Shown in pieces: positions 1 to 8,065 of a DNA stretch of 40,585 nucleotides. The DNA lies in assembly GCA_963740055.1 (NCBI GenBank), contig CAVUCL010000003.1:1-40585 (forward strand), written 5' to 3'. Each line of letters starts with the position of its first letter. The first letter of the stretch is position 1. Below the pieces are notes generated by a model. The model was not told where the DNA came from. It did not search any database and was given only the letters and a program-made list of their open reading frames with translations. The DNA comes from WHSW01 sp963740055 (GTDB taxonomy: Bacteria; Actinomycetota; Thermoleophilia; Solirubrobacterales; 70-9). Both the position numbers and the translations under genes were made by a program.

Positions 1-2
1 TC

Positions 3-935
3 GTCGTCGCGGCGGTCGCCACGGTCGCGGTCGCGGCGCTCACCGACGCGCTCTCGGAGCCGTTCGCGCTGGTGCTGTTCGCGTTCGCGTTCTTCGCCCT
101 CGCCGCGCTCGCGGGCGAGTTCTGGCGCGGCGCGGTCGCGCAGCGCGAGCTCGGCGGGGGCGGGTTCGCCGCCGGGCTCGGGCGGGTCGTCGCCCGCAAC
201 CGGCGCCGCTACGGCGGCTACATCGTCCACGCGGGCTTCGCGATCGCGATGATCGCGGTCGCCGCCTCGTCGAGCTTCCAGACCAGCGAGGACCTGCGCC
301 TGCTCCCGGGCGAGTCGGGCGAGGTCGGCGACTACTCGGTCACCTACGTCGAGCCGAGCGCGCGGATCGATCGCGAGGAGCAGAAGCTCACCTTCGGCGC
401 GGTGCTCGAGGTCGATCGCGACGGCGAGCAGTTCGCGGTCCTGAACCCGTCGCGCAACTACTACTCGACCAACTCCGCCGACTCGGGCGGCCCGCTGCGC
501 GCCTTCTTCGAGGGCGAGGCGACGAGCGAGGTCGGGCGCCGCGAGTCGGCGTCCGGCGACCTGTGGACGGCGATGCGGCCCGACCTGCAGCCGGTCGACG
601 AGGTGATCGACGGCGTCGACGCGCGGCTCGAGCGGCTCGCGCCCGAGATCGGCCCCGCGGGCCCGTCGGCGGCCGACATCGAGGCGATGCGCGCCTACGC
701 CGACGCCCAGGGCGAGGCGGTCGGCAACTTCGCCGCCCTCTATCTCGCCCGGCCGCTGCCGGTCGACTTCCGCGTCAACGTGAACCCGTTCGTGATCTGG
801 ATCTGGCTCGGCGGCGCGATCGGGCTCGCCGGCGCCCTGGTCGCCGTCTGGCCCGCGCCCGAGGCCCGGCGCCGCCGCGTCTCGGACGTCTACGCCGCGC
901 GCCTCGCCCGCGACCTGGAGCGCGCCCGGGCCTGA
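3..935 (+). CDS. ccmF: Cytochrome c heme lyase subunit CcmF, C-terminal part (5' end outside window)
   Basis: The open frame enters from the left edge, so only the C-terminal ~310 residues are seen. CcmF is the membrane subunit of System I cytochrome c maturation that helps attach heme to apocytochrome c outside the membrane. Family marks visible are the NRRRYGGYIVHAG segment (a conserved histidine at the start of a transmembrane helix), the following periplasmic stretch with LRLLPGESGEVGDYSVTYV, and the last helix NPFVIWIWLGGAIGLAG. The C-terminus is Arg-rich and cytosolic. The next gene is CcmI-like, which supports a ccm operon. Recognition is by motif and topology; no alignment was run. 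Confidence 0.88.
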   Translation, partial: VVAAVATVAVAALTDALSEPFALVLFAFAFFALAALAGEFWRGAVAQRELGGGGFAAGLGRVVARNRRRYGGYIVHAGFAIAMIAVAASSSFQTSEDLRLLPGESGEVGDYSVTYVEPSARIDREEQKLTFGAVLEVDRDGEQFAVLNPSRNYYSTNSADSGGPLRAFFEGEATSEVGRRESASGDLWTAMRPDLQPVDEVIDGVDARLERLAPEIGPAGPSAADIEAMRAYADAQGEAVGNFAALYLARPLPVDFRVNVNPFVIWIWLGGAIGLAGALVAVWPAPEARRRRVSDVYAARLARDLERARA

Positions 936-979
936 GCCCCGGCGCTCGCCGCGTCCGGACGTGCCTACGCTTGCAACCC

Positions 980-1255
980 GTGGAGATCGCGATCGCAATC
1001 GCCGTGCTCGCGCTGCTCGCCGCGTTTGTCGCGGTGCCGCTGCGCGCTCGCGACGACCCCGGCGCCGAGCCGGGCGAGGACCCGGTCCGCGCCGACCTCG
1101 AGGCGCGCAAGGAGGCGCTCTACCGCCAGATCCGCGATGCCGAGCTCGACCGCGCTCAGGGCAAGCTCTCCGACGCCGACTGGCGCCGCCTCGACGCCGA
1201 GCTTCGCCGCGAGGCGATCGAGCTGCTGAAGCGCATCGACGCGACCGGTTCGTAG
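980..1255 (+). CDS. CcmI-like small membrane protein of cytochrome c maturation
   Basis: A 91-residue protein starting at GTG 980. It has one N-terminal membrane helix (EIAIAIAVLALLAAFVAVPL), a short acidic linker, then a helical segment with ALYRQIRDAELDRAQGKLSDADWRRLD. That pattern matches the N-terminal region of CcmI/CycH, which presents apocytochrome to the heme lyase; the TPR part of longer CcmI proteins is absent. It lies 44 nt after ccmF. A TACGCT -10-like hexamer (964-969) sits 10 nt before the start, so it may also be transcribed without a leader. The N-terminus is inferred; no good Shine-Dalgarno is seen. Confidence 0.68.
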   Translation: MEIAIAIAVLALLAAFVAVPLRARDDPGAEPGEDPVRADLEARKEALYRQIRDAELDRAQGKLSDADWRRLDAELRREAIELLKRIDATGS

Positions 1256-1274
1256 CTCTCTACACTGGCGGCGC

Positions 1275-1499
1275 ATGGAGAGCGTTCTCAACGTCGTCCA
1301 GGTGCTGATCTCGGTGATCCTGATCTTCCTGGTGCTGCTGCACTCGGGCAAGGACACCGGGCTCTCGGGCGCCTTCGGCATCGGCCAGACGGGCGGTTCG
1401 TTCGGCGGCGGCTCGCTGGTCGAGCGCAATCTCGACCGGTGGACGATCTTCTTCGGGATCCTGTTCGTGGTCAACACGCTCGTCCTGCTCAAGATCTGA
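1275..1499 (+). CDS. secG: Preprotein translocase subunit SecG
   Basis: A 74-residue protein with the full SecG layout. An N-terminal helix (VLNVVQVLISVILIFLVLLH) is followed by the conserved glycine-rich loop (GKDTGLSGAFG, then GGSFGGGSLVERNLDRWT) and a second helix (IFFGILFVVNTLVLLKI). SecG is the small accessory subunit of the SecYEG channel and eases SecA-driven export. TACACT at 1261-1266 lies 8 nt before the ATG, which suggests a leaderless or near-leaderless transcript. The stop overlaps the next reading frame by 4 nt if that gene uses the CTG at 1496. Confidence 0.93.
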   Translation: MESVLNVVQVLISVILIFLVLLHSGKDTGLSGAFGIGQTGGSFGGGSLVERNLDRWTIFFGILFVVNTLVLLKI

Positions 1500-2446
1500 C
1501 CCCGCGCAGGCTCCTCGCCGCGCTCGCCGCGCTCGCGCTTGCGCTCGGCGGATGCGCCGACGACGAGACCGACAGCGCCGCCGGAGGCGACGCGACCCCG
1601 GGCGCCGGCGGAGCGATCGCCTGGGCGCTGGCGGAGCGGCCGGCGAGCCTCGACCCGCTGTTCGCCGTGAGCGCCGGCGAGCAGCTCCTCAGCCGCCAGA
1701 TCCACGAACCGCTGATCGCCGAGCTCGCGGGGCCGTTCGACGGCGCGCGCCGGGCCGGGGGGCTGGCGCTCTCGGCGCGCCCGTCGGCGAACGAGACCGT
1801 GTGGACGCTGCGCCTGCGCCCCGGCGTGCGATTCGAGGACGGCACGATCTTCAATGGCGCCGCGGTGCTCGCCAACGCTCGCCGCTGGAGTGAATCCGAG
1901 GTCGCGCGAGAGCTGCTCGGCGACTTCCTCTTCGACGCCCCGCGCCCGGGCCGGGTGCGGTTCATCCTCCCGGCGCCGAGCCCCGACTTCGCCGAGCGCC
2001 TCGCCTCGCCCCGGCTCGGACTCGTCTCGCCGAGGGTGCTCGCGCGCGCCGGCGGGGGAGAGGTGAGCCCGGCCTTGATCGGGCGCAGCGGCACCGGCCC
2101 GTTCGGGCTTCGCGAGCGCAGCGCCGAGCGCCTGCTGCTGGCCCGCAACACCGAATGGTGGGGGACCGAGCGCGGGCTCGGCCCGGCGGTCGACCAGATC
2201 GAGTTCTCGGTCGTCGCCGAGCCCGAGCAGCGCCTCGCCGCGCTCGCGGCGGGCGAGGTCCAGGTCGCCAGCGAGCTCGGCCCGGCCGAGCTCGCCGCCG
2301 CCCGCGACGATCCGCTGCTCACGGTCGAGCCGCTCGGCGGCGGGCGGCCGCTGGCGCTGGAGCGCTCGGTTCGTGGGATCCCGCCGGGCGAGCCGGTCCC
2401 GCCGCTGAACGGCGTCTGGCGGACCGGGATCGAGGCCGGTCCGTAG
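1496..2446 (+). CDS. Short family-5 type solute-binding lipoprotein (ABC transporter)
   Basis: The N-terminus LTPRRLLAALAALALALGGC is a lipoprotein signal ending in a lipobox, so the mature protein is probably anchored to the outer face of the membrane. Downstream, PASLDPLFAVSAGEQLLSRQIHEPLI, then TVWTLRLRPGVRFEDGTIFNG and LLARNTEWWG are typical of peptide/nickel-type binding proteins (SBP_bac_5). At about 317 residues it is much shorter than the usual 500 or more; the second lobe is mostly missing, yet the reading frame ends cleanly. The start is uncertain. CTG 1496 gives a normal signal peptide and a 4-nt CTGA overlap with secG, while ATG 1439 would add a non-signal-like 19-residue extension inside secG. 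No permease or ATPase gene is adjacent. Confidence 0.72.
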   Translation: MTPRRLLAALAALALALGGCADDETDSAAGGDATPGAGGAIAWALAERPASLDPLFAVSAGEQLLSRQIHEPLIAELAGPFDGARRAGGLALSARPSANETVWTLRLRPGVRFEDGTIFNGAAVLANARRWSESEVARELLGDFLFDAPRPGRVRFILPAPSPDFAERLASPRLGLVSPRVLARAGGGEVSPALIGRSGTGPFGLRERSAERLLLARNTEWWGTERGLGPAVDQIEFSVVAEPEQRLAALAAGEVQVASELGPAELAAARDDPLLTVEPLGGGRPLALERSVRGIPPGEPVPPLNGVWRTGIEAGP

Positions 2447-2497
2447 CCACCGCGGGTCGCGTGCTTGCGGTCCGTGGCGCCGGGTACATTGGCGCGC

Positions 2498-2731
2498 ATG
2501 ACAATGGGAACCGGACTTCTGCTGCTCGCCGCCGGCGCGATCCTGCGCTACGCCGTCAACGACGAGGTCGAGTCGATCGACCTCGAGACCGTCGGCCTGA
2601 TCCTGATGATCGTCGGCGCGGTTGCCTTCATCGTCGGCGCGATCTACGCCTTCGGCCGCCGCGACCGGGTGGTCGAGCGGGTCGAGCGCGTCGACCGCGA
2701 CCCCAGGGACCCGCCCCCGCCGCGCGCCTAG
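2498..2731 (+). CDS. DUF6458-like small two-helix membrane protein
   Basis: A 77-residue protein with two predicted membrane helices (GTGLLLLAAGAILRYAV and VGLILMIVGAVAFIVGAIYAFG) joined by a short acidic loop (NDEVESIDLET). It ends in a charged Arg/Asp tail and a proline run. This layout resembles the DUF6458 family common in Actinobacteria, whose function is unknown. TACATT at 2485-2490 lies 7 nt before the ATG, so the transcript may be leaderless. A second ATG two codons later is an alternative start. Confidence 0.7.
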   Translation: MTMGTGLLLLAAGAILRYAVNDEVESIDLETVGLILMIVGAVAFIVGAIYAFGRRDRVVERVERVDRDPRDPPPPRA

Positions 2732-2744
2732 CGCCCCCACGATC

Positions 2745-2761
2745 ATACCCCTAGGGGGTAT
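2745..2761 (+). promoter_or_regulatory. CsoR-like metal-responsive operator
   Basis: ATACCCCTAGGGGGTAT is a near-perfect inverted repeat with a C-run and a G-run flanked by ATA/TAT. This is the form of operator bound by CsoR/RcnR-family copper or nickel sensors. It sits where the -35 to -10 spacer of the next gene would be: TACGGT at 2766-2771 is a plausible -10, 8 nt before ATG 2780. No csoR gene lies in the window. The assignment comes from motif resemblance only. Confidence 0.65.
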
Positions 2762-2779
2762 GTGATACGGTCTCGGGCC

Positions 2780-3433
2780 ATGGAAGCTCATGCCGGGCAT
2801 GCCGACCACCACGAGATGCCGACCGAGGGCGGCGCGCTGACCGCGGTCGCGGTCAGCGCCACGCTCCACTGCCTCACCGGCTGCGCGATCGGCGAGGTCA
2901 CGGGGATGGCGATCGGCACCGCCCTCGGCTTCTCCGACCTGGGCACGATCGCGCTCGCGGTCGCGCTCGCCTTCCTCTTCGGCTACGCGCTCACCAGCCT
3001 GCCGCTGCTGCGGGCCGGCTTCGCGGTCGCGGCGGTGATCCCGATCGCGCTCGCCTCCGACACGCTCTCGATCGCGACGATGGAGATCGTCGACAACGCG
3101 ATCATGCTGCTCGTCCCCGGGGCGATGGAGTCGGGCCTCGGCGACCTGCTGTTCTGGGGCGCGCTCTCGTTCGCGCTCGCGGTCGCCTTCGTCGTCACGG
3201 TTCCGGTCAACCGCTGGCTGATCGCCCGCGGCAAGGGTCACACCGCACTCCACGAGACCGGCATCCACGGCGGGCCTCCGATCAAGGTCGTCGCCGCGGC
3301 GACGATCGCGATGGGCGTCTTCGGCACCGCGGTGCTGATCGCCGAGGGCTTCGACGGCGAGGAGGAGACCGCCGGCGCGAGCCACGGCGCCCCGGCGATG
3401 GAGGAGCCGGCCGGCGGCGGCCACGCGGAGTAG
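2780..3433 (+). CDS. DUF4396-type membrane protein with His-rich N-terminus
   Basis: A 217-residue protein with about four to five membrane helices. It resembles the DUF4396 family through TLHCLTGCAIGEVTGM in the first helix, the NRWLIARGKGH loop and the late helix IKVVAAATIAMGVFGTAVLI. The N-terminus is histidine- and methionine-bearing (MEAHAGHADHHEM) and the C-terminus ends GGGHAE, so metal binding is plausible. With the CsoR-like site directly upstream, I infer a metal-induced envelope protein, perhaps in copper handling; its biochemical role is unknown. ATG 2780 was chosen over an in-frame GTG-rich upstream region because the operator and -10 occupy that DNA. Confidence 0.72.
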   Translation: MEAHAGHADHHEMPTEGGALTAVAVSATLHCLTGCAIGEVTGMAIGTALGFSDLGTIALAVALAFLFGYALTSLPLLRAGFAVAAVIPIALASDTLSIATMEIVDNAIMLLVPGAMESGLGDLLFWGALSFALAVAFVVTVPVNRWLIARGKGHTALHETGIHGGPPIKVVAAATIAMGVFGTAVLIAEGFDGEEETAGASHGAPAMEEPAGGGHAE

Positions 3434-3436
3434 CCG

Positions 3437-4049
3437 ATGGCCGAGCTCTCCCTCGCGCTCTACGGCGCTCTACCTGCTGCTCGCCTTCGGGCTGCGGACG
3501 CTGGTCCAGTGGCGGCGCACCGGCTCGACCGGCTTTCACGGGCTCGGCGGGCGACCCGGTTCGGCGGAGTGGGTCGCCGGCGTCGGCTTCGCCGCCGCGA
3601 TCGGGCTCGGGGTCGCGGCCCCGGTCCTCGCGCTCGCCGGCGTCGTCGAGCCGATCGAGGCGCTCGACGGCGCCGGCTCGCACGTCGCCGGCACCGTGCT
3701 CGCGCTCGGCGGGATCGGGCTCACCCTGTACGCGCAGCTCGCGATGGGCGACTCGTGGCGGATCGGGGTCGATCCCGGCGAGCGCACCGAGCTCGTCACC
3801 GCCGGCCCCTTCGCCGTCGTCCGCAACCCGATCTTCGCCGCGATGATCCCGACCGCGCTCGGGCTCGCCCTGCTCGTCCCGAGCGCGGTCGCGATCGCCG
3901 GCTTCGCCGCCCTCGTCGGCGCGCTCGAGCTCCAGGTGCGGGTGGTAGAGGAGCCCTACCTGGCGCGCGTCCACGGCGACGCCTACGGCGCCTACGCCGC
4001 CCGGGTCGGGCGCTTCGCCCCGGGCATCGGACGCCTCGGTCGGGCCTGA
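3437..4049 (+). CDS. Isoprenylcysteine carboxyl methyltransferase-like membrane protein, one frameshift
   Basis: Starts at ATG 3437 (MAELSLALYGA), then the frame breaks near 3464. Dropping one G there restores LYLLLAFGLRTLVQWRRTG and a continuous protein to 4049 (about 203 residues). The second half carries the ICMT-family core: RIGVDPGERTELVTAGPFAVVRNP, a helical hairpin, then RVVEEPYLARVHGDAYGAYAARVGRF. These proteins are membrane methyltransferases using S-adenosylmethionine; the bacterial substrate is usually unknown. It starts 3 nt after the DUF4396 gene and probably belongs to the same transcript. The frameshift could be a sequencing error, since both sides are well conserved. Confidence 0.75.
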
Positions 4050-4134
4050 GTTCGCACGGCGGCCACGACCCGAGCGCCGGTTTGGATAGGTTGACGAGCC
4101 TGGTGGGACGCGACGACTTCCGACGGCGGGGGCG

Positions 4135-6245
4135 ATGAGAGGCGCGGTGACCGCGGTCGGGCGCTGGTTCGCCGACCTCCCCGGAGGGCGGCGATCGAAG
4201 TTCGCCGTGGTCGGGGTCTGGCTCGTGGTCCTGTTCGCGATCGGCCCGCTCGCGGGCAAGTTCGAGGACGCGCAGGAGAACGACCCCGCCGACTACCTGC
4301 CGTCGAACGCCGAGTCGGTGGAGGCGATCGAGGTGCTCGAGGACTTCCCCTCCGGCGACATCGTCGACGCGATCACGGTCTTCAACCGCGCCGACGGCCC
4401 GCTCACCCCCGAGGACGAGGCGGCGATCGAGGACGTCCAGGCGACGGTCAACTCGGAGCGTCGCGAGGGCGTCGGCGAGACCGGGCCGCCGATCCCGTCC
4501 GAGGACGGCAGCTCGGCGCTGCTGATCACCCCGATCACGGTCGAGGACGGCACCAACGAGGCGGGCGAGCTGCTCGTCGACGCGACCGACGACATCAAGG
4601 CGACGCTCGACGAGCTGCCCCCGGGGCTCGAGGCCAAGGTCAGCGGCCCGGCGGGCTTCTCCGCCGACGCGATCGACGTCTTCGACTCGATCGACGGCGC
4701 CCTGCTCTACGCCACCGCCGGCCTGGTGCTGGTCCTGCTGATCATCATCTACCGGAGCCCGATCTTCTGGCTGATCCCGTTCTTCTCCGTGATCCTCGCC
4801 GAGGTCACCTCGCGCGGCATGGGCTACCTGCTGGCCGAGGCCGGGGTGACCGTGACCGGCCAGTCGGGAGGGATCCTGCCGGTGCTCGTCTTCGGTGCCG
4901 GCACCGACTACGCGTTGCTGTTGGTCTCGCGCTATCGCGAGGAGCTCCGCCACCACGAGGACAAGCACGACGCGGTCCGGGTGGCGATGCGCAAGGCGGG
5001 TCCGGCGATCGTCGCCTCCGCCGCCACCGTGATGGCCGCGCTGCTGACCCTGACCCTGGCCGAGGTCACCGGGACCTCGGGCCTGGGCCCGATCGGGGCC
5101 CTCGGCGTCGGCCTCGCGATGGTCTCGATGTTGACCATCCTCCCGGCGCTGCTCGCGATCACCGGGCGGCGGGCGTTCTGGCCCTTCATCCCTCGCTACG
5201 GCAGCGAGGGCGCCGACGAGACGCACGGGCTCTGGAGCCGGATCGCCGCCTGGGTCGGGCGCGGTCCGCGCCGGGTCTGGATCGGGACCACGGCACTGCT
5301 GCTGGTCCTCTGCCTCGGGCTCACCGAGCTCAACAGCGACCTGACCAGCGGCAACGGGTTTCGCGACGACGTCGACTCCGCCGAGGGCCAGGACCTGATC
5401 GAGCAGAGCTTCCCGGCCGGCGCCAACGCGCCCACCAACGTCGTCGTCACCGACGAGGCGAGGCTGGACGCGGTCCGCGAGGCGGTCGCCGGGGCGCCCG
5501 GGGTGGCCGAGCTCAGCCCGGAGGAGGAGCAGGGCCCGACCGGGACCAGGCTCGAGGCGACGCTCGACCAGGATCCGTTCAGCACCGCGGGCTTCGACCT
5601 CATCCCGGGGATCCGCGACGCCGCGCAGGGCGCCGGAGGCGACGCCGCGCTGGTCGGCGGGCCGACGGCGGAGGAGTACGACCTGCGCCAGTCGGCGGCG
5701 CGCGACAACCGGGTGATCGTCCCGATCGCGCTCGTGCTCGTGCTCGTGATCCTGATGGCGCTGCTGCGGGCGGTGGTCGCGCCGTTGGTCCTGATCGGGA
5801 CCGTGATCCTCTCCTTCGGGGCGGCGCTCGGGATCGCGTCGTTCTTCTTCGAGAACGTGTTCGACTTCCCGGGCATGGACCCGACCCTGCCGCTGTTCGC
5901 GTTCATCTTCCTGGTCGCGCTCGGCATCGACTACAACATCTTCCTGATGGCGCGGGTGCGCGAGGAGACGATCACTTACGGCACCCGAGTCGGGACGATG
6001 CGCGGCCTCGCGGTCACCGGGACCGTGATCACCTCGGCCGGGATCGTGCTCGCCGGCACCTTCTCGGCGCTCGCGGTGCTGCCGCTGGTGACCCTGACCG
6101 AGATCGGGTTCACGATCGCGATCGGGGTCCTGCTCGACACCTTCATCGTCCGCACGCCTTCTGGTTCCTGCGCTCGTGCTCGAGATCGGCGACCGCGTCT
6201 GGTGGCCGTCCGCGCTCGCGCGGATCGCCGGCAAGGAATCGCTGA
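4135..6245 (+). CDS. MMPL/RND-family transporter, frameshifted near its C-terminus
   Basis: About 700 residues in two repeated halves, each an extracytoplasmic domain followed by a helix bundle. The first membrane block has FGAGTDYALLLVSRYREELR and the second VALGIDYNIFLMARVREE, the hallmark Asp-Tyr motifs of MMPL proteins that export lipids or drugs using the proton gradient. The frame breaks at about 6156. Removing one C gives IVRTLLVPALVLEIGDRVWWPS, the usual family ending. A second one-base slip would stop the protein at TGA 6243-6245, just before the next gene; without it the frame would run unreasonably into that gene. The exact C-terminus is therefore uncertain. Confidence 0.85.
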
Positions 6246-6258
6246 CCAGGCGGCGCCG

Positions 6259-6906
6259 GTGGCCGAGCTCGGTCTCGTCGTCGGCAGCTCGCTGCGCGAG
6301 AGCGGCCTCGTCGACCCCGGATGGCGCGCGATCCAGCGCCACGGTGAGGGCGAGTACGTGCTCCCGCACCGGATCGACCACGCCGCCAACATGCGCGCCC
6401 TCGCCGACTTCGGCTGCGAGCGGGTGCTCGCCGTCGGCTCGGTCGGTGGCCTGAGGTCGGAGCTGGGGCCCGGGACGCTGGTCTGCCCCGACGACTTCGT
6501 CGCCCTCGACGCCGAGCCGTCGACCGCGCTCGAGGGTCCGGCGGCGCACCGCGTCCCCGGCTTCGACCCCGATTGGCGTCGCCGGGTGCTCGACGCGTTC
6601 GCGGCCGCGGGCGCCGAGGTCGGCGACGGGGGCGTCTACTGGCAGGCCCGCGGCCCGCGGCTCGAGACCCCGGCCGAGATCCGGCTCGCCGCCGCGCACG
6701 CGGACGTGATCGGGATGACGATCGCCTCCGAGTGCGTCGCCGCCGGCGAGCTCGGGCTCCGCTACGCCGCGGTCTGCGTCGTCGACAACCTCGCCAACGG
6801 CGTCGGCGAGACGGCGCTGACGCTGGAGCAGATCGGAGCCAATCGCGCCCGCCACGCGGAGCGAATCGCGGCGACGCTGGCGGCGGTTGTGCCGGCGCTC
6901 GCCTGA
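6259..6906 (+). CDS. MTAP/purine nucleoside phosphorylase family protein
   Basis: A 215-residue protein from GTG 6259. It begins VAELGLVVGSSL, the phosphate-loop end of the family, and contains ERVLAVGSVGGLRSEL, GTLVCPDDFVAL, YWQARGPRLETPAEIRL and GMTIASECVAAGELGLRYAAVCVVDNLANG. These match trimeric class II phosphorylases, which split 5'-methylthioadenosine, methylthioinosine or purine nucleosides with phosphate. It is shorter than typical MTAP (about 260-280) and the usual His-rich N-terminal segment is reduced. The substrate cannot be decided from sequence. Adjacent to the MMPL gene but not obviously linked in function. Confidence 0.8.
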   Translation: MAELGLVVGSSLRESGLVDPGWRAIQRHGEGEYVLPHRIDHAANMRALADFGCERVLAVGSVGGLRSELGPGTLVCPDDFVALDAEPSTALEGPAAHRVPGFDPDWRRRVLDAFAAAGAEVGDGGVYWQARGPRLETPAEIRLAAAHADVIGMTIASECVAAGELGLRYAAVCVVDNLANGVGETALTLEQIGANRARHAERIAATLAAVVPALA

Positions 6907-6940
6907 GCGGGCGTCCGCGCTGGGCGATACTGCGCGGGCG

Positions 6941-7348
6941 ATGTCGCAGAAATCGCAGAACGTCGAGTCGCTCTATCGCTCCTACGACGCCTTGAACCGG
7001 CGCGATCTCGACGCCTTCCTCGCGCTCATCGACCCTGAAGCGGAATTCACGCCGCGCGTCCTGGAGATGGAAGGCGGTTCCTACCGGGGTCACGACGGCG
7101 TCCGTGAATGGTGGCGGACCCTGTTCGCCGTCTTCCCCGATTTCAGCAGTGAGGTTCTGGAGGTGCGCGAACCCCGGCGCGACTGCATGATCGTCAGCAT
7201 CCGAGTCCGCGGTCACGGCGTCGAAGGTGATGTGCCGTTCGAGGAAGTGTGGTGGCAGGCAATCAAGGCGCGTGACGGCAAGGCGACCTGGTGGCACAAC
7301 TTCGCAACCGAGGCCGAAGCCCTCGAAGCCGCCGGGCTTCAGGAGTAG
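6941..7348 (+). CDS. SnoaL-like (NTF2-fold) protein, copy 1
   Basis: A 135-residue protein beginning MSQKSQNVESLYRSYDALNRRDLDAFLALIDPEAEFTP, the usual start of SnoaL-like NTF2-fold proteins, with the later YRGHDGVREWW and VWWQAIKARDGKATWWHNF strands forming the cone-shaped pocket. The family includes polyketide cyclases, isomerases and many proteins of unknown role; no function can be named here. It lies 3 nt before a second SnoaL-like gene, so the two form an operon. Codon use is less extreme in GC than the neighbours. A GATACT element ends 9 nt before the ATG. Confidence 0.82.
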   Translation: MSQKSQNVESLYRSYDALNRRDLDAFLALIDPEAEFTPRVLEMEGGSYRGHDGVREWWRTLFAVFPDFSSEVLEVREPRRDCMIVSIRVRGHGVEGDVPFEEVWWQAIKARDGKATWWHNFATEAEALEAAGLQE

Positions 7349-7351
7349 GCG

Positions 7352-7762
7352 ATGTCGCAGGAGAACGTGGAGATCATCCGGCGCGGGTATGAGCGCTTCG
7401 CGGCAGGAGACTTCGAAGGCGTGGCGGACCTGATCGCGGACGAGGCGACGCTGCCCGACGCCGGTGGACTCGGCATCGCGGACTCGGCGGCTGGGAGCCG
7501 CTTCGGCCCGGAGGGTTTCCTCCGCGCCGCTGAGGACGCTCGGGAGGCGTTTGAGGACTACCTGGTCGAGCCTGAGGAGTTCATCGACGTGGGTAACGCC
7601 GTGATCGTGCCGGTTCGGATCTCCGGTCAGGGGAGGGGTAGCGGGGTGAAGCTGGACATGTACCTCGTCCATCTTTGGGTTCTCCGGGACGGCAAGGCCA
7701 TTCGCAACGAGATCCACCGGACGGTCGCGGAAGCCCGCGAGGCCGCCGGGCTGTCCGAATAG
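7352..7762 (+). CDS. SnoaL-like (NTF2-fold) protein, copy 2
   Basis: A 136-residue protein starting MSQENVEIIRRGYERFAAGDFEGVADLIADEA, the same fold signature as the preceding gene, with the final VHLWVLRDGKAIRNEIH strand pair and an AREAAGLSE tail that mirrors the AEALEAAGLQE tail of copy 1. The shared start and tail point to an old tandem duplication. No catalytic assignment is possible. A strong hairpin follows the stop. Confidence 0.82.
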   Translation: MSQENVEIIRRGYERFAAGDFEGVADLIADEATLPDAGGLGIADSAAGSRFGPEGFLRAAEDAREAFEDYLVEPEEFIDVGNAVIVPVRISGQGRGSGVKLDMYLVHLWVLRDGKAIRNEIHRTVAEAREAAGLSE

Positions 7763-7768
7763 GTCCGC

Positions 7769-7790
7769 GCCGGGCCAGCGGGGGCCCGGC
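7769..7790 (+). terminator. Hairpin terminator after the SnoaL-like pair
   Basis: GCCGGGCC (7769-7776) and GGCCCGGC (7783-7790) form a perfect 8-bp stem with a 6-nt loop directly after the stop at 7762. There is no U-tract, as is common for actinobacterial terminators. It also separates this operon from the convergent tRNA gene. Confidence 0.5.
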
Positions 7791-7831
7791 TGCGCTGCCG
7801 AATCGCGGCCTGTATGCAGGGGATTCGAAAG

Positions 7832-7917
<86 letters not shown>

Positions 7918-7977
7918 TCGAGGGCACGGCGATTCTAGACACAGCCGGGCGAGAGCCTGCGTTCGCCGGCGGGCCGC

Positions 7978-8022
7978 TTGCATCCGTCCGGAGGCGGTCC
8001 TACTATACGAACATGTGTTCTG
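7978..8022 (+). promoter_or_regulatory. lexA promoter with SOS (LexA) box
   Basis: TTGCAT (7978-7983), a 17-nt spacer and TACTAT (8001-8006) make a good sigma-70 type promoter. Overlapping its start point is CGAACATGTGTTCT (8008-8021), which fits the actinobacterial/Gram-positive LexA box CGAAC-N4-GTTCG except for its last base. This implies that LexA represses its own gene. Confidence 0.85.
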
Positions 8023-8065
8023 TACCGCGACCGACCAGCCAAGCTAGCCAAGGAGCGATTCAGCC

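Noticed and set aside
1439..1495. ATG 1439 as start of the solute-binding lipoprotein
   Set aside because: It would put a 19-residue non-hydrophobic stretch before the lipoprotein signal and overlap secG by 61 nt. The CTG at 1496 gives a normal signal peptide.
4081..4100. GGATAGGTTGACG upstream of the MMPL gene, which resembles the repeat-protein promoter words
   Set aside because: The -10-like and -35-like words are in the wrong order and touch each other, so it is not that promoter class.
6176..6454. Continuation of the MMPL protein in the shifted frame to 6454
   Set aside because: After TRRRRWPSS the translation is Ser/Ala/Arg-rich noise inside the MTAP gene. A second one-base slip, with a stop at 6243, is the simpler reading.
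3796..6855. Very long minus-strand open frame (over 1000 codons) opposite the MMPL and MTAP genes, and similar ones at 965-3424, 11623-13425 and 30318-32345
   Set aside because: They are low-complexity Arg/Asp/Gly/Ala translations caused by the extreme GC third positions of the real genes on the other strand. They show no domain motifs or start signals.
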